This document shows, in pieces, positions 22,260 to 33,374 of a stretch of 64,000 nucleotides of DNA (the first letter of the stretch is position 1; each line of letters opens with the position of its first letter). Position numbers and translations under genes: made by a program. The notes under the pieces were generated by a model. The model was not told the origin of the DNA. It saw only the letters and a list, made by a program, of their open reading frames with translations, and ran no database searches. Source of the stretch: Sugiyamaella lignohabitans. Lineage: Eukaryota > Ascomycota > Dipodascomycetes > Dipodascales > Trichomonascaceae. The stretch lies in NCBI RefSeq assembly GCF_001640025.1, contig NC_031673.1, positions 310,001 through 374,000 of the forward strand. Direction: 5' to 3'.

Positions 22260-24332
22260 ATGACAGTGATTCACCGCAAAAGTGCGGCCAATCCACTAAA
22301 AGCGGCGGAACCAGGCGTGAAGTAAGTATTGGTCGGGTCCGAACATGTGTGATTCATGTCCGAGCTAGCCTTACCTGTAAGAGCAACAACCGAAAAACAA
22401 CAACGGTGGGCTGTTAGATTTCGATTTCTTCGGCAGCTGCGAATGGTTCTTTTCACCTGATTCATGTAAAACAGGCTTTGAAAAGAACCCCCAGGTGCCG
22501 GACTCCCCACCAGTTTTCTTCACAATTATCAGATTCAGGCAGTCTATCCGGCTCGTTACAGTCTCATTCCCTACATGCCACACCTCCCAACGCCCGACTC
22601 GAGCGTAGCAAGAGGAGCCACGGGGTCTGGGGCGGAGCCCCAGTCGCCGGAGGCAGTACCCCCTTCCCCGGAATGGAAGCGATACTAACCGATAACCAGA
22701 TTCCACTGTGATATATGTTCATGCGACTGTACGAATCTCGTTCGGATCCGGTGTGCAGAATGCCAGGATTATGATTTGTGTGTGCAGTGTTTTTCGCAGG
22801 GTGGAGCATCAGGAACACACCAGCCATGGCATGATTATATGATTGTGGAGCAGCATGCGTACCCTATTTTCGACGATGATTGGGGTGCTGATGAAGAGCT
22901 GCTGCTGCTAGAAGGAGCAGAGCTCCAGGGTCTTGGTAATTGGCAAGATATCAGCGACCATATTGGAGGAAGATCTAGAGAAGAGGTGGATGAGCATTAT
23001 AATAAAGTGTATCTACAGAGTGCAACATATCCATTGCCAGAAATGAACAAGAAGTTCAATATTAGTCCAGCGGAATTCGCAGAAAAGAAGCGTCAGCGGT
23101 TAGAAGACCGACGAAAGAATGCACCAGCTCTGCCAATTCCAAAACAAAAGCCCACAGCGTCGGTTCCTGCATGCCACGAAGTACAAGGTTACATGCCAGG
23201 ACGTCTGGAGTTTGAACAAGAAACAGAAAACGAGGCGGAAATGAGTGTCAAGGATATGGTATTTGATCCGGAAGAACCGTCACAGGAAGTCAATTTCAAA
23301 CTGACTATTTTGGATATTTATAACTCGCGGTTGACGACTCGTGCCGAACGCAAACGAAGCATCCTAGCCCATGGATTACTTGATTACCGCAAGAATGCTG
23401 GTATTGAGAAAAAACGAACTAAAGAGGAGCGTGATCTGGTTAATAAACTGAAACCGTTTGCACGAATGATGACTAGAAAGGATTATGAGATGCTGACCGA
23501 TTCAATGCTCACGGAACTGAGGTGTCGACGCCGGATTGCCGAGTTACAAGAATACCGACGCAACGGTATTCGCACACTAGAAGCAGCAGCCAAGTATGAA
23601 CGTGACAAGGTGACAAGAATCAATGCTCTCAACAGAGCAGGTATCATACTCGGTGGAGGAATGACTCCGTCGAGCAATAGCACTATTTTGAACAACAGTA
23701 ATATCATAAATGGAACCAGTTTGACCCGTAATTCACTGGGCTCTAAACCTGGTACTCCCGGGCCTCTAAACAGCACTAGTTCTATCGACAGTACTAGTAC
23801 TGTTAACGACAGCACCAGCAGTACTAATGGCAGCAGCAATGTCAACAACACTGCTGTTAGTGTCATGTCCCCTCTTGGATACAAGTTCTCTCCGTCTGTA
23901 TTCACCAATATTTCTGAATCCGAACGGTCGAGTCCATTTGGCAGTCTGTCGTTGCCAGGAACCTCGTCCTCTACCGCTCTTAACGGTGGCAGTGGCAGCG
24001 GTTTAGGCAGCACCGGCGGTTCGGTCACTCCCACAGCCACCACCAATGGAACGACCCTGAAGATTCGCAAGTCCATCAGCATGACCACACCTCCACTAGA
24101 CATCTCGCAGGCAGCAGACGTGGAACTCCTATCACCACAAGAACAACTTCTCTGCTCGCAGCTCCGCATTCTCCCCAAACCATACCTCGCAATCAAAGAA
24201 ACATTATTCCGCGAGCTGGTACGCACAGGAGGTATCCTCAAACGCAAAACAGCCCGCGAGCTTATCAAAATCGACGCCGCAAAAACTGGCCGTATCTACG
24301 AGTTCTTCCAGAGCCAGAACTGGCTGTCCTAG
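22260..24332 (+). CDS. ADA2: SAGA/ADA adaptor Ada2, 2 exons
   Basis: Adaptor of the Gcn5 histone acetyltransferase module of SAGA. Exons 22260-22321 and 22700-24332 give 564 residues. Splicing joins EPGVK to FHCDICSCDCTNLVRIRC, restoring the ZZ zinc finger (about 22-68, paired CxxC motifs). A SANT domain follows (DEELLLLEGAELQGLGNWQDISDHIG, about 80-125). The conserved middle includes MPGRLEFEQETENEAE. A Ser/Thr/Asn/Gly-rich linker precedes a C-terminal SWIRM domain (about 480-564). The 20-residue extension before the ZZ finger is longer than in S. cerevisiae. The 378-nt intron (GTAAGT, GATACTAAC, CAG) carries a half GCP. Confidence 0.95.
22595..22654. repeat. GCP13, half element in the ADA2 intron
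   Basis: Right arm, 45 nt before the 3' splice site. One stem base differs (CCAGTCGCC). Confidence 0.95.
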
Positions 24333-24385
24333 TCACACACCTCTTATTTATTGTAAAATAATAATATTCGAACACCCGGCGTGAC

Positions 24386-24519
24386 ATCGGCGGCTGGGGC
24401 TGCGCCCCAGACCCCGCTGCTCCTCTGGCTTCGCTCGAGTCGTTGCGTCGACGGTCCCAGCCATCTCCTGCGAAGCAGGAGCTACGGGGTCTGGGGCAGA
24501 GCCCCAGCCGCCGGAGGCA
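24386..24519. repeat. GCP14, full element with damaged left end
   Basis: The left terminus reads ACATCGGCGG instead of GCCTCCGGCGG; the rest is intact. It sits between the convergent stops of ADA2 and the CFIm25 gene (54 and 29 nt). Confidence 0.95.
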
Positions 24520-24547
24520 GGTTGTCTACCGTTTGTGTTGTACAGAG

Positions 24548-25276
24548 TCAATTGGCGTTACTGGCGGGGTATGTGGCTATGACATTGTCGTCCGAGTCTA
24601 CGAACTCGAAGTTGTAGCGACTGAGGTAGAGTGGGATCGCGGCCAGCTGGTTGCCGTAGCGGGTGGCATTGTCGTAGAGCTCGAAGAGTGGGACAGCTAG
24701 CAGTTTCATGTTTTGTGGTACGGAGAGTACTTTGTGTTTCGGCAGGTGTATCAGGAACATCTTTTTACACTCTTTGGGTCGTGAGATGTGTGGTGGGATG
24801 AACGGGTACATGAATGTCTCGAAGTTGGGTCTCCACCATTGGGTGATACAGTCGCCGATTTCCCATTCTGAGTTAATAGGGTCACTGGCATGTTCTGAAT
24901 CTTTCGCTGGTGCTAACCTCTCGTTCAGCCTTTGCTTGAATCCAGTTATCTCGTCCTGGTCGGGCTGGATATAATCGCCTGGCAACTTGAAAAATGTATT
25001 GGCAATTTGCAGGAGAAGAACGTATGGATGGCCATGTTCATGGCAGACAAGTATCCCTTCGCAGGTCCTCCTCATACCGCTCGTTTCATACTGCTCTTGT
25101 AACCGCTGAAGCCTGCCAGTAACAGAGTTGTCTTCTTCTGGTTGTGCTTCTTTGACATCGAATGTGTAGTTTGACACCGGGTACAATCTTATTGTAGGTG
25201 CCTGTTTCTCTGTGAATGGTTTTGGTAGTGGCGGTAGAATCGTCGTTTTTCTTGCTGTTTCAGTGACTGTCGTCAT
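24548..25276 (-). CDS. mRNA 3'-processing factor CFIm25 (NUDT21/CPSF5 family)
   Basis: 25-kDa subunit of cleavage factor Im, which binds UGUA in pre-mRNA and steers poly(A)-site choice. 242 residues, close to the family length. The signature runs from TIRLYPVSNYTF through RRTCEGILVCHEHGHPYVLLLQ, FKLPGDYIQPDQDEITGFKQRL and WEIGDCITQWWRPNFE to YPFIPPHISRPKECKKMF. The Nudix box is degenerate, as expected for this RNA-binding, non-hydrolytic member. S. cerevisiae lacks the gene. Confidence 0.95.
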   Translation of the reverse strand: MTTVTETARKTTILPPLPKPFTEKQAPTIRLYPVSNYTFDVKEAQPEEDNSVTGRLQRLQEQYETSGMRRTCEGILVCHEHGHPYVLLLQIANTFFKLPGDYIQPDQDEITGFKQRLNERLAPAKDSEHASDPINSEWEIGDCITQWWRPNFETFMYPFIPPHISRPKECKKMFLIHLPKHKVLSVPQNMKLLAVPLFELYDNATRYGNQLAAIPLYLSRYNFEFVDSDDNVIATYPASNAN

Positions 25277-26512
25277 TTGTGAAATGGTGATATCAAGAAT
25301 ATCCTGATGCGATTGCTATGTGATTGCTGTGTGATTATTGAGATGAGTATGTGACTTCAAGATCAAAGTTCAACTTCAACTTCAAACACCAGCTCAAAAT
25401 ACCATCCAATTTACCTAAGAAAAGAAGGATAGGAATGTAGTATAGCTGTAAAATGTGTAATAATGGTGAACTAGGTGAACTGGGAAATGCTGCTGGTGTC
25501 AGAACTAGACGTTATTGAATCTGATAAAATGCACAAATGTGAGATGACCGCTTTAGTGTCGAGATAAATTAATAAAAACCACCTATGTTATCGTTTCGGT
25601 AGATATAACGTTTTGGGTTCTGGGGGATATATACAGTATCTTGGCGTTAACAACTGTGTCACGAAGGTTAAATTACCTATTTACAATGCCTAATTTCTAT
25701 CAAACAAAGTTATTATTCACTGTCGAGAATATTATTATTTGTTTTTTATCCTCTCTAGTAAGAGAACCTGTCTGTTACTTCCTAATACGTGTTGAATAAC
25801 AAAATTGTTTCAATAATTGCAATAATAAAATATAGGGTATGATTCTACCCTTCCATGGCTTGAATTTAATGCCCCGAAATGATCTCTTTAGTCCCGTCTG
25901 TTGCCGTGCCATGGAACTGGACTTGGAGGTTGAGGTTTAAGGTGCTTTTGGGACAATCCAGGGGTGCAGCGGAACTAGCAGTAGCCCGCAGCACGTCGCT
26001 GGATCTGAAACGTCAACTGCTGCTAGAACTGCGTGTACTCTTGTTTATTCTTAGAACAATAGCATGAATTCTCAAGTCTGTACTTTAAACAACAAGTAAC
26101 AAGTATCATCATAGAATAACTCCAGCTTCGACACAGTCGCTTAACCCTACTAATAAGAGCGGAATATCGACTAATTGACAACGAACCCAGAAAAATATCC
26201 CAATTCAATTGTCTGTAACTGTTGCATCACCATCTCATCGATCATTCATTAGGTCCGACAAGAGAGGCACCACACAAGGAAAATAGCATATTACAGCTAA
26301 TAATTGAGGATATAGTTTCTCAGAAGAGAAGACAACTACACAAATATTAGAAAACTAAATCTGTATTCTCGCTGTGGTCAATTGCATTGAATATTGAATC
26401 TAAGGAACACGTTGCTATTTACATCCAGTGTTGTTACGTAATTATTACACACTATTGTTTCTTCGACCGGCCAATCAACAAAAAAAGCCGAATTTTCGGT
26501 TAAGCATTCATT
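25277..26512. other. Divergent gap between the CFIm25 gene and the next gene
   Basis: About 1.2 kb, AT-rich, no GCP, no tRNA and no convincing ORF seen. Confidence 0.6.
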
Positions 26513-27554
26513 ATGTTATTAAAGAAAATTCTCCCTTTATTGGCACTGGCAGTGGTATCTGCTCATGAAGTGGAATCGCATGATTCCGGTATTTTACCTG
26601 GAGATGATGTAGCGGCAGGAGAGGTGGTCGGATCAAACTCAGGAACCACCAAAAGTGTCACAGGCTCGTCATCCTCACCACACGAGGAGCCTCAACTGCT
26701 GCCACAGATGCTCCCGGGCCAGAATCTCCCAGTCAGTTGCATTAGCAGACACATCGACACCGGCGAGCACAAGTTCGACATAAACAGTAAGTACCTGCTG
26801 TGAACCTTGGAATCAGGTCCAAACTTCACACATATACTGGACACCGAGACGCCCCGACTCGAGCCCAGCGAGAGGAGCCACGGGGTCTGGGGCTCCGCCC
26901 CAGCCGCCGGAGGCAGAATGGGACGCAAGACCTTGGGCTAACAACCGAATAGACAACATTATCTACACCAACTTCCCCGTGTGTAAAGAAACAGGCAAGC
27001 CGCTGGGTTTTCAGTTTCTTGTTGACGCCAAGACCAATTGTACTTTCTCGCTGGACGATGAGACGTATCACTTGTTCCAGCTCTATCTCCACGAGGACGT
27101 TCCTCTGACATGTCGAGTGCCGCTGTCTGAGACCGAGTATCTCCCTATCACCATGGATATCCGAGGAGACACTGAAGAAAGTCATATCGATTTAGATCCC
27201 ACTTTGAATGTAGTGTTCTTCGCACGCCAGGCGCCAGTGACTAACCTGCTGACCGACGAAGTCGACTACACACCGTATCCTGTGCCTGTGTCGGGCACAG
27301 CGTTTAGTTCGGCATATGCCCACAAAGAACGTCATATCATCGGCGACTCCATTACACTCCAGTTCGACACTAAATGGTACGCAGGCACTTCTTTGCCCTC
27401 ATACAACTCTGACCATTACAATTTTGGCACGACCGTGCTGTATAGCGGAGCGTCGTTCATGGCGGCCACGATCCTCGTGTCATGCGCTTTCTACGGCTTC
27501 TTGCTCCCTAAACGTCTCCGGTATCACTCTGACGAGTACACTAAACTCGACTAG
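26513..27554 (+). CDS. Type I membrane protein of the secretory pathway, unknown function, 2 exons
   Basis: Exons 26513-26786 and 26953-27554 give 291 residues. An N-terminal signal peptide (MLLKKILPLLALAVVSAHE) is followed by a Ser/Thr/Gly-rich stretch. A Cys-containing ectodomain follows (LPVSCISRHIDTGEHKFDI, then NFPVCKETGKPLGF). One membrane segment at about 255-275 and a short basic cytosolic tail complete it. The layout resembles yeast Psg1 (YKL077W), but that is only a guess from memory. The 166-nt intron contains a half GCP and has a GCTAAC branch. Confidence 0.8.
26855..26914. repeat. GCP15, half element in intron
   Basis: Right arm, but its stem loop reads GGGGC-TCC-GCCCC as in a left arm, so the loop has been inverted or converted. 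It ends 38 nt before the 3' splice site. Confidence 0.94.
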
Positions 27555-27603
27555 TTGGGGTGAAATATACTTGAATATTTATTGTTTCGGGCGGGATGGA
27601 CGA

Positions 27604-27663
27604 GCCTCCGGCGGCTGGGGCTCTGCCCCAGACCCAGTGGCTCCTCTCGCTGCGCTCGAGTCG
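27604..27663. repeat. GCP16, half element
   Basis: Left arm, between the convergent stops at 27554 and 27729. Confidence 0.95.
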
Positions 27664-27728
27664 AACGTCGCGGTCCCATGCAAGCCTGGGGTTGGTTTTA
27701 AAATGCAAATATGTTTGATATCTATGAA

Positions 27729-28937
27729 TTACAACTTTTTGGTAAAGCTTTGGAGGACAAGACGGATGTTCTGGTCGAGGGCTGGCTCCAAGGTAGGCTC
27801 GAGGTACTTCGAGGTGAGGAATTCTCGCAGATGCTGCTTGAGTTCGGGGGTTTTCTCTTCCAAGGACAACGACTTATTGTATTTAGTGATCATGAGTTTA
27901 ATCATGTCTGGGAATGTTGGATCGTCGTGCGACACATAACGGACAGGGAGCGTGGTGGATAGGAACAGCGTCTTGGGACTGGCCTGAGTATGGCTGAGGT
28001 AGTCGATGACATGCTTGGAAAGATGTGCTCGGTCGAGATCTATAAATGAGTCGAAGAGTTCAATTATTTTCAAAGAGAAATCGTACTTGGCATCCACTGT
28101 CTTGGCTCGCTCCATAGAGGCATCGTAGATAGCCAGTGCAACGTCTCCACGAAGTGCTGGGTTCGTTTGTGGGTTACCGAGCATCGACATGTCAGCCTCT
28201 GGTAACGCTTTCAAGTCGTCTTTGACCTGTTCTTTGATATCTGGTAATTCAATATGAGCCTCGCTTTCTTCGTCTTCTTCGTCTTGCTCTTTCTGGGCTT
28301 GTTGTTCCTCAGTGTCAAGGTCCAATCCTAAGAGCTTTCTACGAGCCAAAATCTTACTGACATAAATAAGTTCCAGCTTGATATACTCGTACCACAGTAA
28401 TTCGGAATCGTAATTAAATCGTAGTGATCGCTGTAAGATATATCTGGCAGCTTTCATTGATGCATTCTCGTCGGATTCGTGCTTGGCAGCCAGAATCCAA
28501 AGCTTTGGTTTCGTAGGGTGAAGTTGCAGCATTGTGGTGAAGATTTTGTTGATAACGTGGATGGCCTTTTGTTGCTTAGCATATTCAAGATACTGTAGCC
28601 ATAGTTGAATTTCTCCTGGAAATCTTTTGGTAGATCTGTCGAAAATAAACATGATTCGTCTAGGACCAGCCCAGTCAGAGATTCCTGATTTGCCTCCAAC
28701 GTCTTTGTTTCCTAATCTCTTTACACGCTTCTTTCTTAGTCTTTCGACGTTGATTTCATATTCAGCGTATTTTAGAAAATCTCGAGGTTTGACTGTTCGG
28801 CCACTAATTCTGTGTTCATGGTCGGTTCTCTTTCTCATAATCACCGCTAGTTCCTGTTTCGTAAAAAGCTCCTTCTTACGAAGGTCTTCCAGCTCAGCAA
28901 CTGACTGCTCTAAGTAAAATCGAACTTTGTCCGACAT
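27729..28937 (-). CDS. UTP6: U3 snoRNP / SSU processome protein Utp6
   Basis: Part of the UTP-B module needed for 18S rRNA processing in the nucleolus. 402 residues, close to the S. cerevisiae length. The N-terminal U3-associated block begins MSDKVRFYLEQSVAELEDLRKKELFTKQEL, with KRTDHEHRI and FLKYAEYE following. Several HAT repeats are visible (LWLQYLEYAKQQKAIHVINKIF and LLWYEYIKLELIYV). An acidic loop lies at about 215-235. No intron. Confidence 0.95.
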   Translation of the reverse strand: MSDKVRFYLEQSVAELEDLRKKELFTKQELAVIMRKRTDHEHRISGRTVKPRDFLKYAEYEINVERLRKKRVKRLGNKDVGGKSGISDWAGPRRIMFIFDRSTKRFPGEIQLWLQYLEYAKQQKAIHVINKIFTTMLQLHPTKPKLWILAAKHESDENASMKAARYILQRSLRFNYDSELLWYEYIKLELIYVSKILARRKLLGLDLDTEEQQAQKEQDEEDEESEAHIELPDIKEQVKDDLKALPEADMSMLGNPQTNPALRGDVALAIYDASMERAKTVDAKYDFSLKIIELFDSFIDLDRAHLSKHVIDYLSHTQASPKTLFLSTTLPVRYVSHDDPTFPDMIKLMITKYNKSLSLEEKTPELKQHLREFLTSKYLEPTLEPALDQNIRLVLQSFTKKL

Positions 28938-29973
28938 TTTTTTGGTAGATAAAGTCTAGTCTGTTGCAGTTGAATCAAAATAGATCTGTCGAGCCAACTT
29001 TTCATGATCAAATAATTTATTTTCTCCTAGCCCAATAACCCTTACCCGAGTGAAATATTCAGGGACTATATGAAATGCAGGGTCTACACTGGGTAAAAGC
29101 TGCAGTAACATGGGTGTTGCGATAAGCTGTGGAAAGTATATCGAATGCTATATATATATGAATTTTTTCTAAATTTTTTCAACACTAGATGCTGATTCAA
29201 GTCTGTTCCCTTACATTAATACTGTTACCCATGTCTGTTTTCTCACATTAATACTGCTACATAAGTCACTTTGAACCTTATTCAGCATTGTTAAATAGTA
29301 ATGTTCAGACCAAGCCAGATGGAGTGAATTTTATCGTTTACGGATGTTTATAAAAGCGAATTTAAAAGTTTATAATGGGTAACTCTTAATTAATATGAAA
29401 CTTGTTTTCCCGTCACAAGTTCTTCTCGATATATTTATATGAGAATATCCGGGACAGCCAAAACTTTTGACGCAACAAAAACTGAAATTGAAATAGACCC
29501 GAATGGGCTATATTGCAAATACAATCCCACCACCAAATAATATTTTCTGGCATTGTATATATTGTATATAAATCCAATGGGCGGTAAAACTTAATACGAG
29601 ATTACGTACATTTTAAAGTTACATACTGCATGTCGGCTACTGGTGGGAAATCGATTAGCCGTGCAGAATGATCGACATTTTTTGACAGGATGGAAATTCT
29701 TTTTTCCTAACCTTTCTTTCAGGTTCCTGGTTCCTGGTTCCAGACTCGTGATTTTCGAACTTGGTTTTAAAATCTTTCATTACATCTTTCAAAATATTCA
29801 GACAACACGAGCTCAGTAGAATCTTGTTTGAGTCAAGGTTTGATATCCATTTTTGAATTTTGCAGGCTCATTTGTCTCTTCTCGGAAGTCGGATCGGTAT
29901 CCGGGTTGTGGAGTATACAGAAGTTTGTCAGCTGCAATTAAACTCAAAGAAAAAGAGAAGCTCGAGGAAACTG
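28938..29973. other. Divergent gap between UTP6 and the DHA2 transporter
   Basis: About 1 kb, AT-rich, no GCP and no RNA gene seen. The transporter frame stays open upstream to 29860 but without an ATG. TTTTGCAG at 29857-29864 could be a 3' splice site of an upstream leader exon. Confidence 0.55.
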
Positions 29974-31797
29974 ATGCCTGATAACGAGCAGAATCAAAAT
30001 GGGGACTCATTCCATGAGGATAGACCTGTAGTTACAAATCGTCCTTCTCACACCTCGGCTATTCCCACATCGAACCCCCCATCCAGTCCTCCATCGATTC
30101 GTCATGTTGAATCGGAGACAAATCAACTGTGGAGTCGCATGTCTATAAAAATGTCGGTTGTGGAACAACAAAACTCAGGACTAAATTCTGAAATTGCTTC
30201 TGAAAACCATGTGGATTTATATCATCAGGGAGAAGCGGAAGAAACAGATTTAGATGTTGCATCTCGTGTACCAACAAACATGTCAGCTCTTAGTGAGTTG
30301 GCAATGAAAAGACCAGCTTGTTTCAGATCGACTTTTCATGAAGTGGTTTGTGTATTTATCCTTACAATGGCACCAGTTCTGAGTAGCACAAATAATGGTG
30401 TGCTTTATATCGCGCTGCCTAGAATCGGCAAGGAGTTTAGAGTGGCAGATGGTACTTTAAGTTGGACCATGTCGGCTTCCTCACTTGCTACTGGAGCATT
30501 TTTATTACTCATGGGCCAGCTTGCTGACACAATAGGCAGAAGACGAATGGTTTTATTCAGTTATGCATTTTATACCCTTATGTCTTTGGGAGCAGGTCTG
30601 TGCAAAAATTATATCGGGTTTACCATTCTTCGTGCTTTACAGGGTATTGCTAGTGCTGCTGGAGTAACGGCAGCAGTCGGTATTCTTGGATCGGAATATC
30701 TTCCCGGCAAAAGAAGGAATTTTGCTCTTGCTGCCTTTTCTAGTGGCGCTCCACTAGGCTTTGTGTTTGGTTTACTAGCAGGAGGAATCAGTACTGAAAT
30801 CCTTAACTGGGAATCTTCGTTATATTTCTTCGCTATGGTATACTTTGTTCTGACGATAATCGGGTTCTTCGTAATTCCCAAAAGTGATCCTCGTTTCGAT
30901 CGAAGGTTTTTGTATGAATCGCTTCAAAAGATTGACTATGTTGGTGCACTGCTGACTATTTCAGGATTCACTTTATTTGTGTTTGCTCTGTCACAATGGA
31001 GTTCCACTGCTCATGGCTGGAAAACTCCATACATTCTAGTCTGTTTATTCCTTGGAGCTCTTATTATTGCGCTTTTATGCGTTTATGAAGGATACGTACC
31101 AGCACGACCACTTATGCCCATGCACATCTGGATAGCACCAGGATTCGCTCTCTGTATGGCTACCATCATCTGTGGGTGGATCCTATTCACAGGTGTAGTT
31201 TCATATTATGCCACACTGTACTTTCAAAACATTAGACATACCAGTCCAATTCTCACAACAGCATGTTTCCTGCCTATGGCCATTGGCGGAATCATGGTCA
31301 ATGTTTTCGCCGGACTGGTACTCCACAAAATCTCGGGCCGGATTCTTCTAATCGTGGCCATGGCCTCATTCACGATATCTGCATTGCTTTGGTCTTTTGT
31401 TGGTGAACACACTCTCTACTGGGCTCTTCCATTCCCCGGATTATTACTCGTAGTAGTCGGAGCTGATCTAGCATACAATGTCTGTAACATGCATGCTCTT
31501 TCAACCGTCGACAAATCACTACAATCCACAGCCGCCGGGGTGTTTAATACGTGTCTCCAGCTTGCCACAGCCCTCGGACTCGCAATCAGCAGCTCAGTAG
31601 TGGCTGCTGTCGTCCCTGACCAGCTGAATGCCACGCCCTCGGAATTGCTCAAAGGCTACCGTGCGGGCTACTGGTTCGCCACAGGAGTCGGCGGACTCGG
31701 ACTCATCTTCTCTTTCTTCCTAAAAATAGGCACCCAGGGCGGCCGCACCAAACGCAAGACCGTCTCTGAAAAGGACCCTGCTCCATCCGACGTCTAA
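29974..31797 (+). CDS. MFS drug:H+ antiporter, DHA2 family (Atr1-like), 14 membrane segments
   Basis: Plasma-membrane proton antiporter. The closest named relatives are the S. cerevisiae Atr1/YMR279C group, which exports boron and aminotriazole. 607 residues from the first in-frame ATG. A hydrophilic Ser/Asn-rich N-terminus (about 1-110) precedes the membrane region. MFS motif A is seen as GQLADTIGRRRM, and a motif C-like GSEYLPGKRRNFALAAFSSG region follows. About 14 hydrophobic helices can be counted. The substrate cannot be told from sequence. Confidence 0.9.
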   Translation: MPDNEQNQNGDSFHEDRPVVTNRPSHTSAIPTSNPPSSPPSIRHVESETNQLWSRMSIKMSVVEQQNSGLNSEIASENHVDLYHQGEAEETDLDVASRVPTNMSALSELAMKRPACFRSTFHEVVCVFILTMAPVLSSTNNGVLYIALPRIGKEFRVADGTLSWTMSASSLATGAFLLLMGQLADTIGRRRMVLFSYAFYTLMSLGAGLCKNYIGFTILRALQGIASAAGVTAAVGILGSEYLPGKRRNFALAAFSSGAPLGFVFGLLAGGISTEILNWESSLYFFAMVYFVLTIIGFFVIPKSDPRFDRRFLYESLQKIDYVGALLTISGFTLFVFALSQWSSTAHGWKTPYILVCLFLGALIIALLCVYEGYVPARPLMPMHIWIAPGFALCMATIICGWILFTGVVSYYATLYFQNIRHTSPILTTACFLPMAIGGIMVNVFAGLVLHKISGRILLIVAMASFTISALLWSFVGEHTLYWALPFPGLLLVVVGADLAYNVCNMHALSTVDKSLQSTAAGVFNTCLQLATALGLAISSSVVAAVVPDQLNATPSELLKGYRAGYWFATGVGGLGLIFSFFLKIGTQGGRTKRKTVSEKDPAPSDV

Positions 31798-31846
31798 ACC
31801 CGTCTGTATATTTAGTACCATGCATTTTCACCGACATTGCCCCTCT

Positions 31847-31969
31847 GCCTCCGGCGGCTGGGGCGTTGCCCCAGACCCCATTGCTCGCTTCGCTCGTTAC
31901 TTGGGGACCCTCCGGCAGCTCGCGAAGCGAGCACAACCAGGTCTGGGCGGAGCCCAGCCGCTGGAGGCA
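31847..31969. repeat. GCP17, full but divergent element
   Basis: The left stem loop is GTT (GGGGC-GTT-GCCCC). The right stem is the shortened GTCTGGGCGGAGCCCAG form and the arm ends CCGCTGGAGGC. It lies 50 nt after the transporter stop. Confidence 0.93.
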
Positions 31970-32151
31970 CATTCCCATCCAAGCGTTTTCAGGGGAGCGG
32001 CGATCCCTTCCGGAACAGGACGGACGCAGGTTATCACACGATAAGGACAAGGGTTAGCCACCTCTATTTCTTATCGGCCAACCTAGTCACCAACATTAGT
32101 ACAGGTTGACAGAAACAAAACACAGATAACACGGGTTTCAGAGGACGAATA

Positions 32152-33341
32152 ATGCCTTCTTTGACCGGACCCGATGTGCTGACCCGCGGTGGAAGGGTTA
32201 TAGGCGGCCACTGTAAGTTTTGTGTGAAAATTCGACAGTTTTGTGCTGGATGAGGACAGCGGCACTTTTTTTTGCCCCTGATATCAGTCGGATGGTCATG
32301 TGGAAATTTATTCAGGGAAAGATGCGATTCTAACAGTTGTAGTTCCAGCACCTCGTAAAGCGACGATTCGAGAACTGATCGAGGAGAAAGTGGCATCTGC
32401 AAAAGAGTATCTAATCTTTGCCAAAGATGAGATTATTGATATTATCACCGAGATCCGGGTGCTTCGAGTCCCGCTGCTCAATTGGGGCATTATTCTATGG
32501 TACGCGGCATGGCTGGTGCGACTGACTCTGAGGTTTACAAAATTATATGCTAAACATGCCCTGTTTACAATGACTATAACCAATCTGCTGTTATACGGAC
32601 TTGCGGACACGCTTGCTCAAACGCTGCGGTCCATGATTGCATTTAAACCCGAAGCACGGCCCGAACGGTCCGCGGTATTTGTCAAGTATATTCTCGAGAA
32701 AGGACGTCCTCGTCGGGTTATCCTGGATGAGGAAGATGACGACCTTCTGGAACTGGGTCTAGATCCTGACCTGTTGCTAGAAGATCACGACGACCACGAA
32801 TCTGCATCACGCAACCTGCCGGTGTCTCAGCCTGAGATCTTCCATTTTCGGCGACTGGCTCTTTTCTCGGTGTGGGGCGTCATAATCTCCTTTTTCCAGT
32901 CCCCCTGGTATGCATTTCTCAACAGCTCCTACAACGAAGACAACCTGTTCCTCCAGGCCCTGAAACGGGTGCTCACCGACCAGCTCTGCTTCTCTCCAAT
33001 CTGTAAGTGACGAATGGGGGTCTGCCTCCGGCGGCTGGGGCTCCGCCCCAGACCCTGGTTGTGCTCGCTTCGCGAGCTCTGCGGGGGGTGGTGTACTAAC
33101 ATTAGCAGCTTTGGCATGTTTTCTCAGTTATATGACGGTGGTTCTTGAGGGCGGTGATAGGGAGGCCGTGGCCGTGAAGCTCAAGAGAGACTATTTGCCG
33201 ACGCTGGGTCTGAATTATTTGCTGTGGCCAGCTACCCAGTTTTTCAACTTCATGATCATGCCGAAACACCTGCAAATCCCGCTGTCTTCTACAGTCGGTG
33301 TCTTTTGGAACGCATACTTGTCCCTGAAGAATGCCCGCTAA
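32152..33341 (+). CDS. Mpv17/PMP22-family membrane protein, 3 exons
   Basis: Small integral membrane protein family of mitochondria and peroxisomes; Mpv17/Sym1 members are thought to form membrane channels. Predicted exons are 32152-32212, 32316-33002 and 33109-33341, 326 residues. The family core is HALFTMTITNLLLYGLADTLAQ, then RRLALFSVWGVIISFFQSPWYAFLN, then DQLCFSPISLACFLSYM, made across the second junction, and LNYLLWPATQFFNF. Intron 2 (GTAAGT, TACTAAC, CAG) contains a half GCP. Exon 1 and the first acceptor (TTCAG at 32311-32315) are less certain because no strong branch point is visible; they were chosen to keep phase and an ATG. The large acidic insert (about 160-180) is unusual. Confidence 0.85.
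33024..33077. repeat. GCP18, half element in intron 2 of the Mpv17-family gene
   Basis: Left arm ending in GCTCGC-TTC-GCGAGC, 21 nt after the 5' splice site and 31 nt before the 3' splice site. Confidence 0.95.
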
Positions 33342-33374
33342 TTTATTTATTTTATCATAGACATAATCTTTTTG

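Noticed and set aside
29860..29973. Longer N-terminus of the DHA2 transporter
   Set aside because: The frame begins with TTG, not ATG, and a TTTTGCAG acceptor-like motif lies at its start. The ATG at 29974 is preferred.
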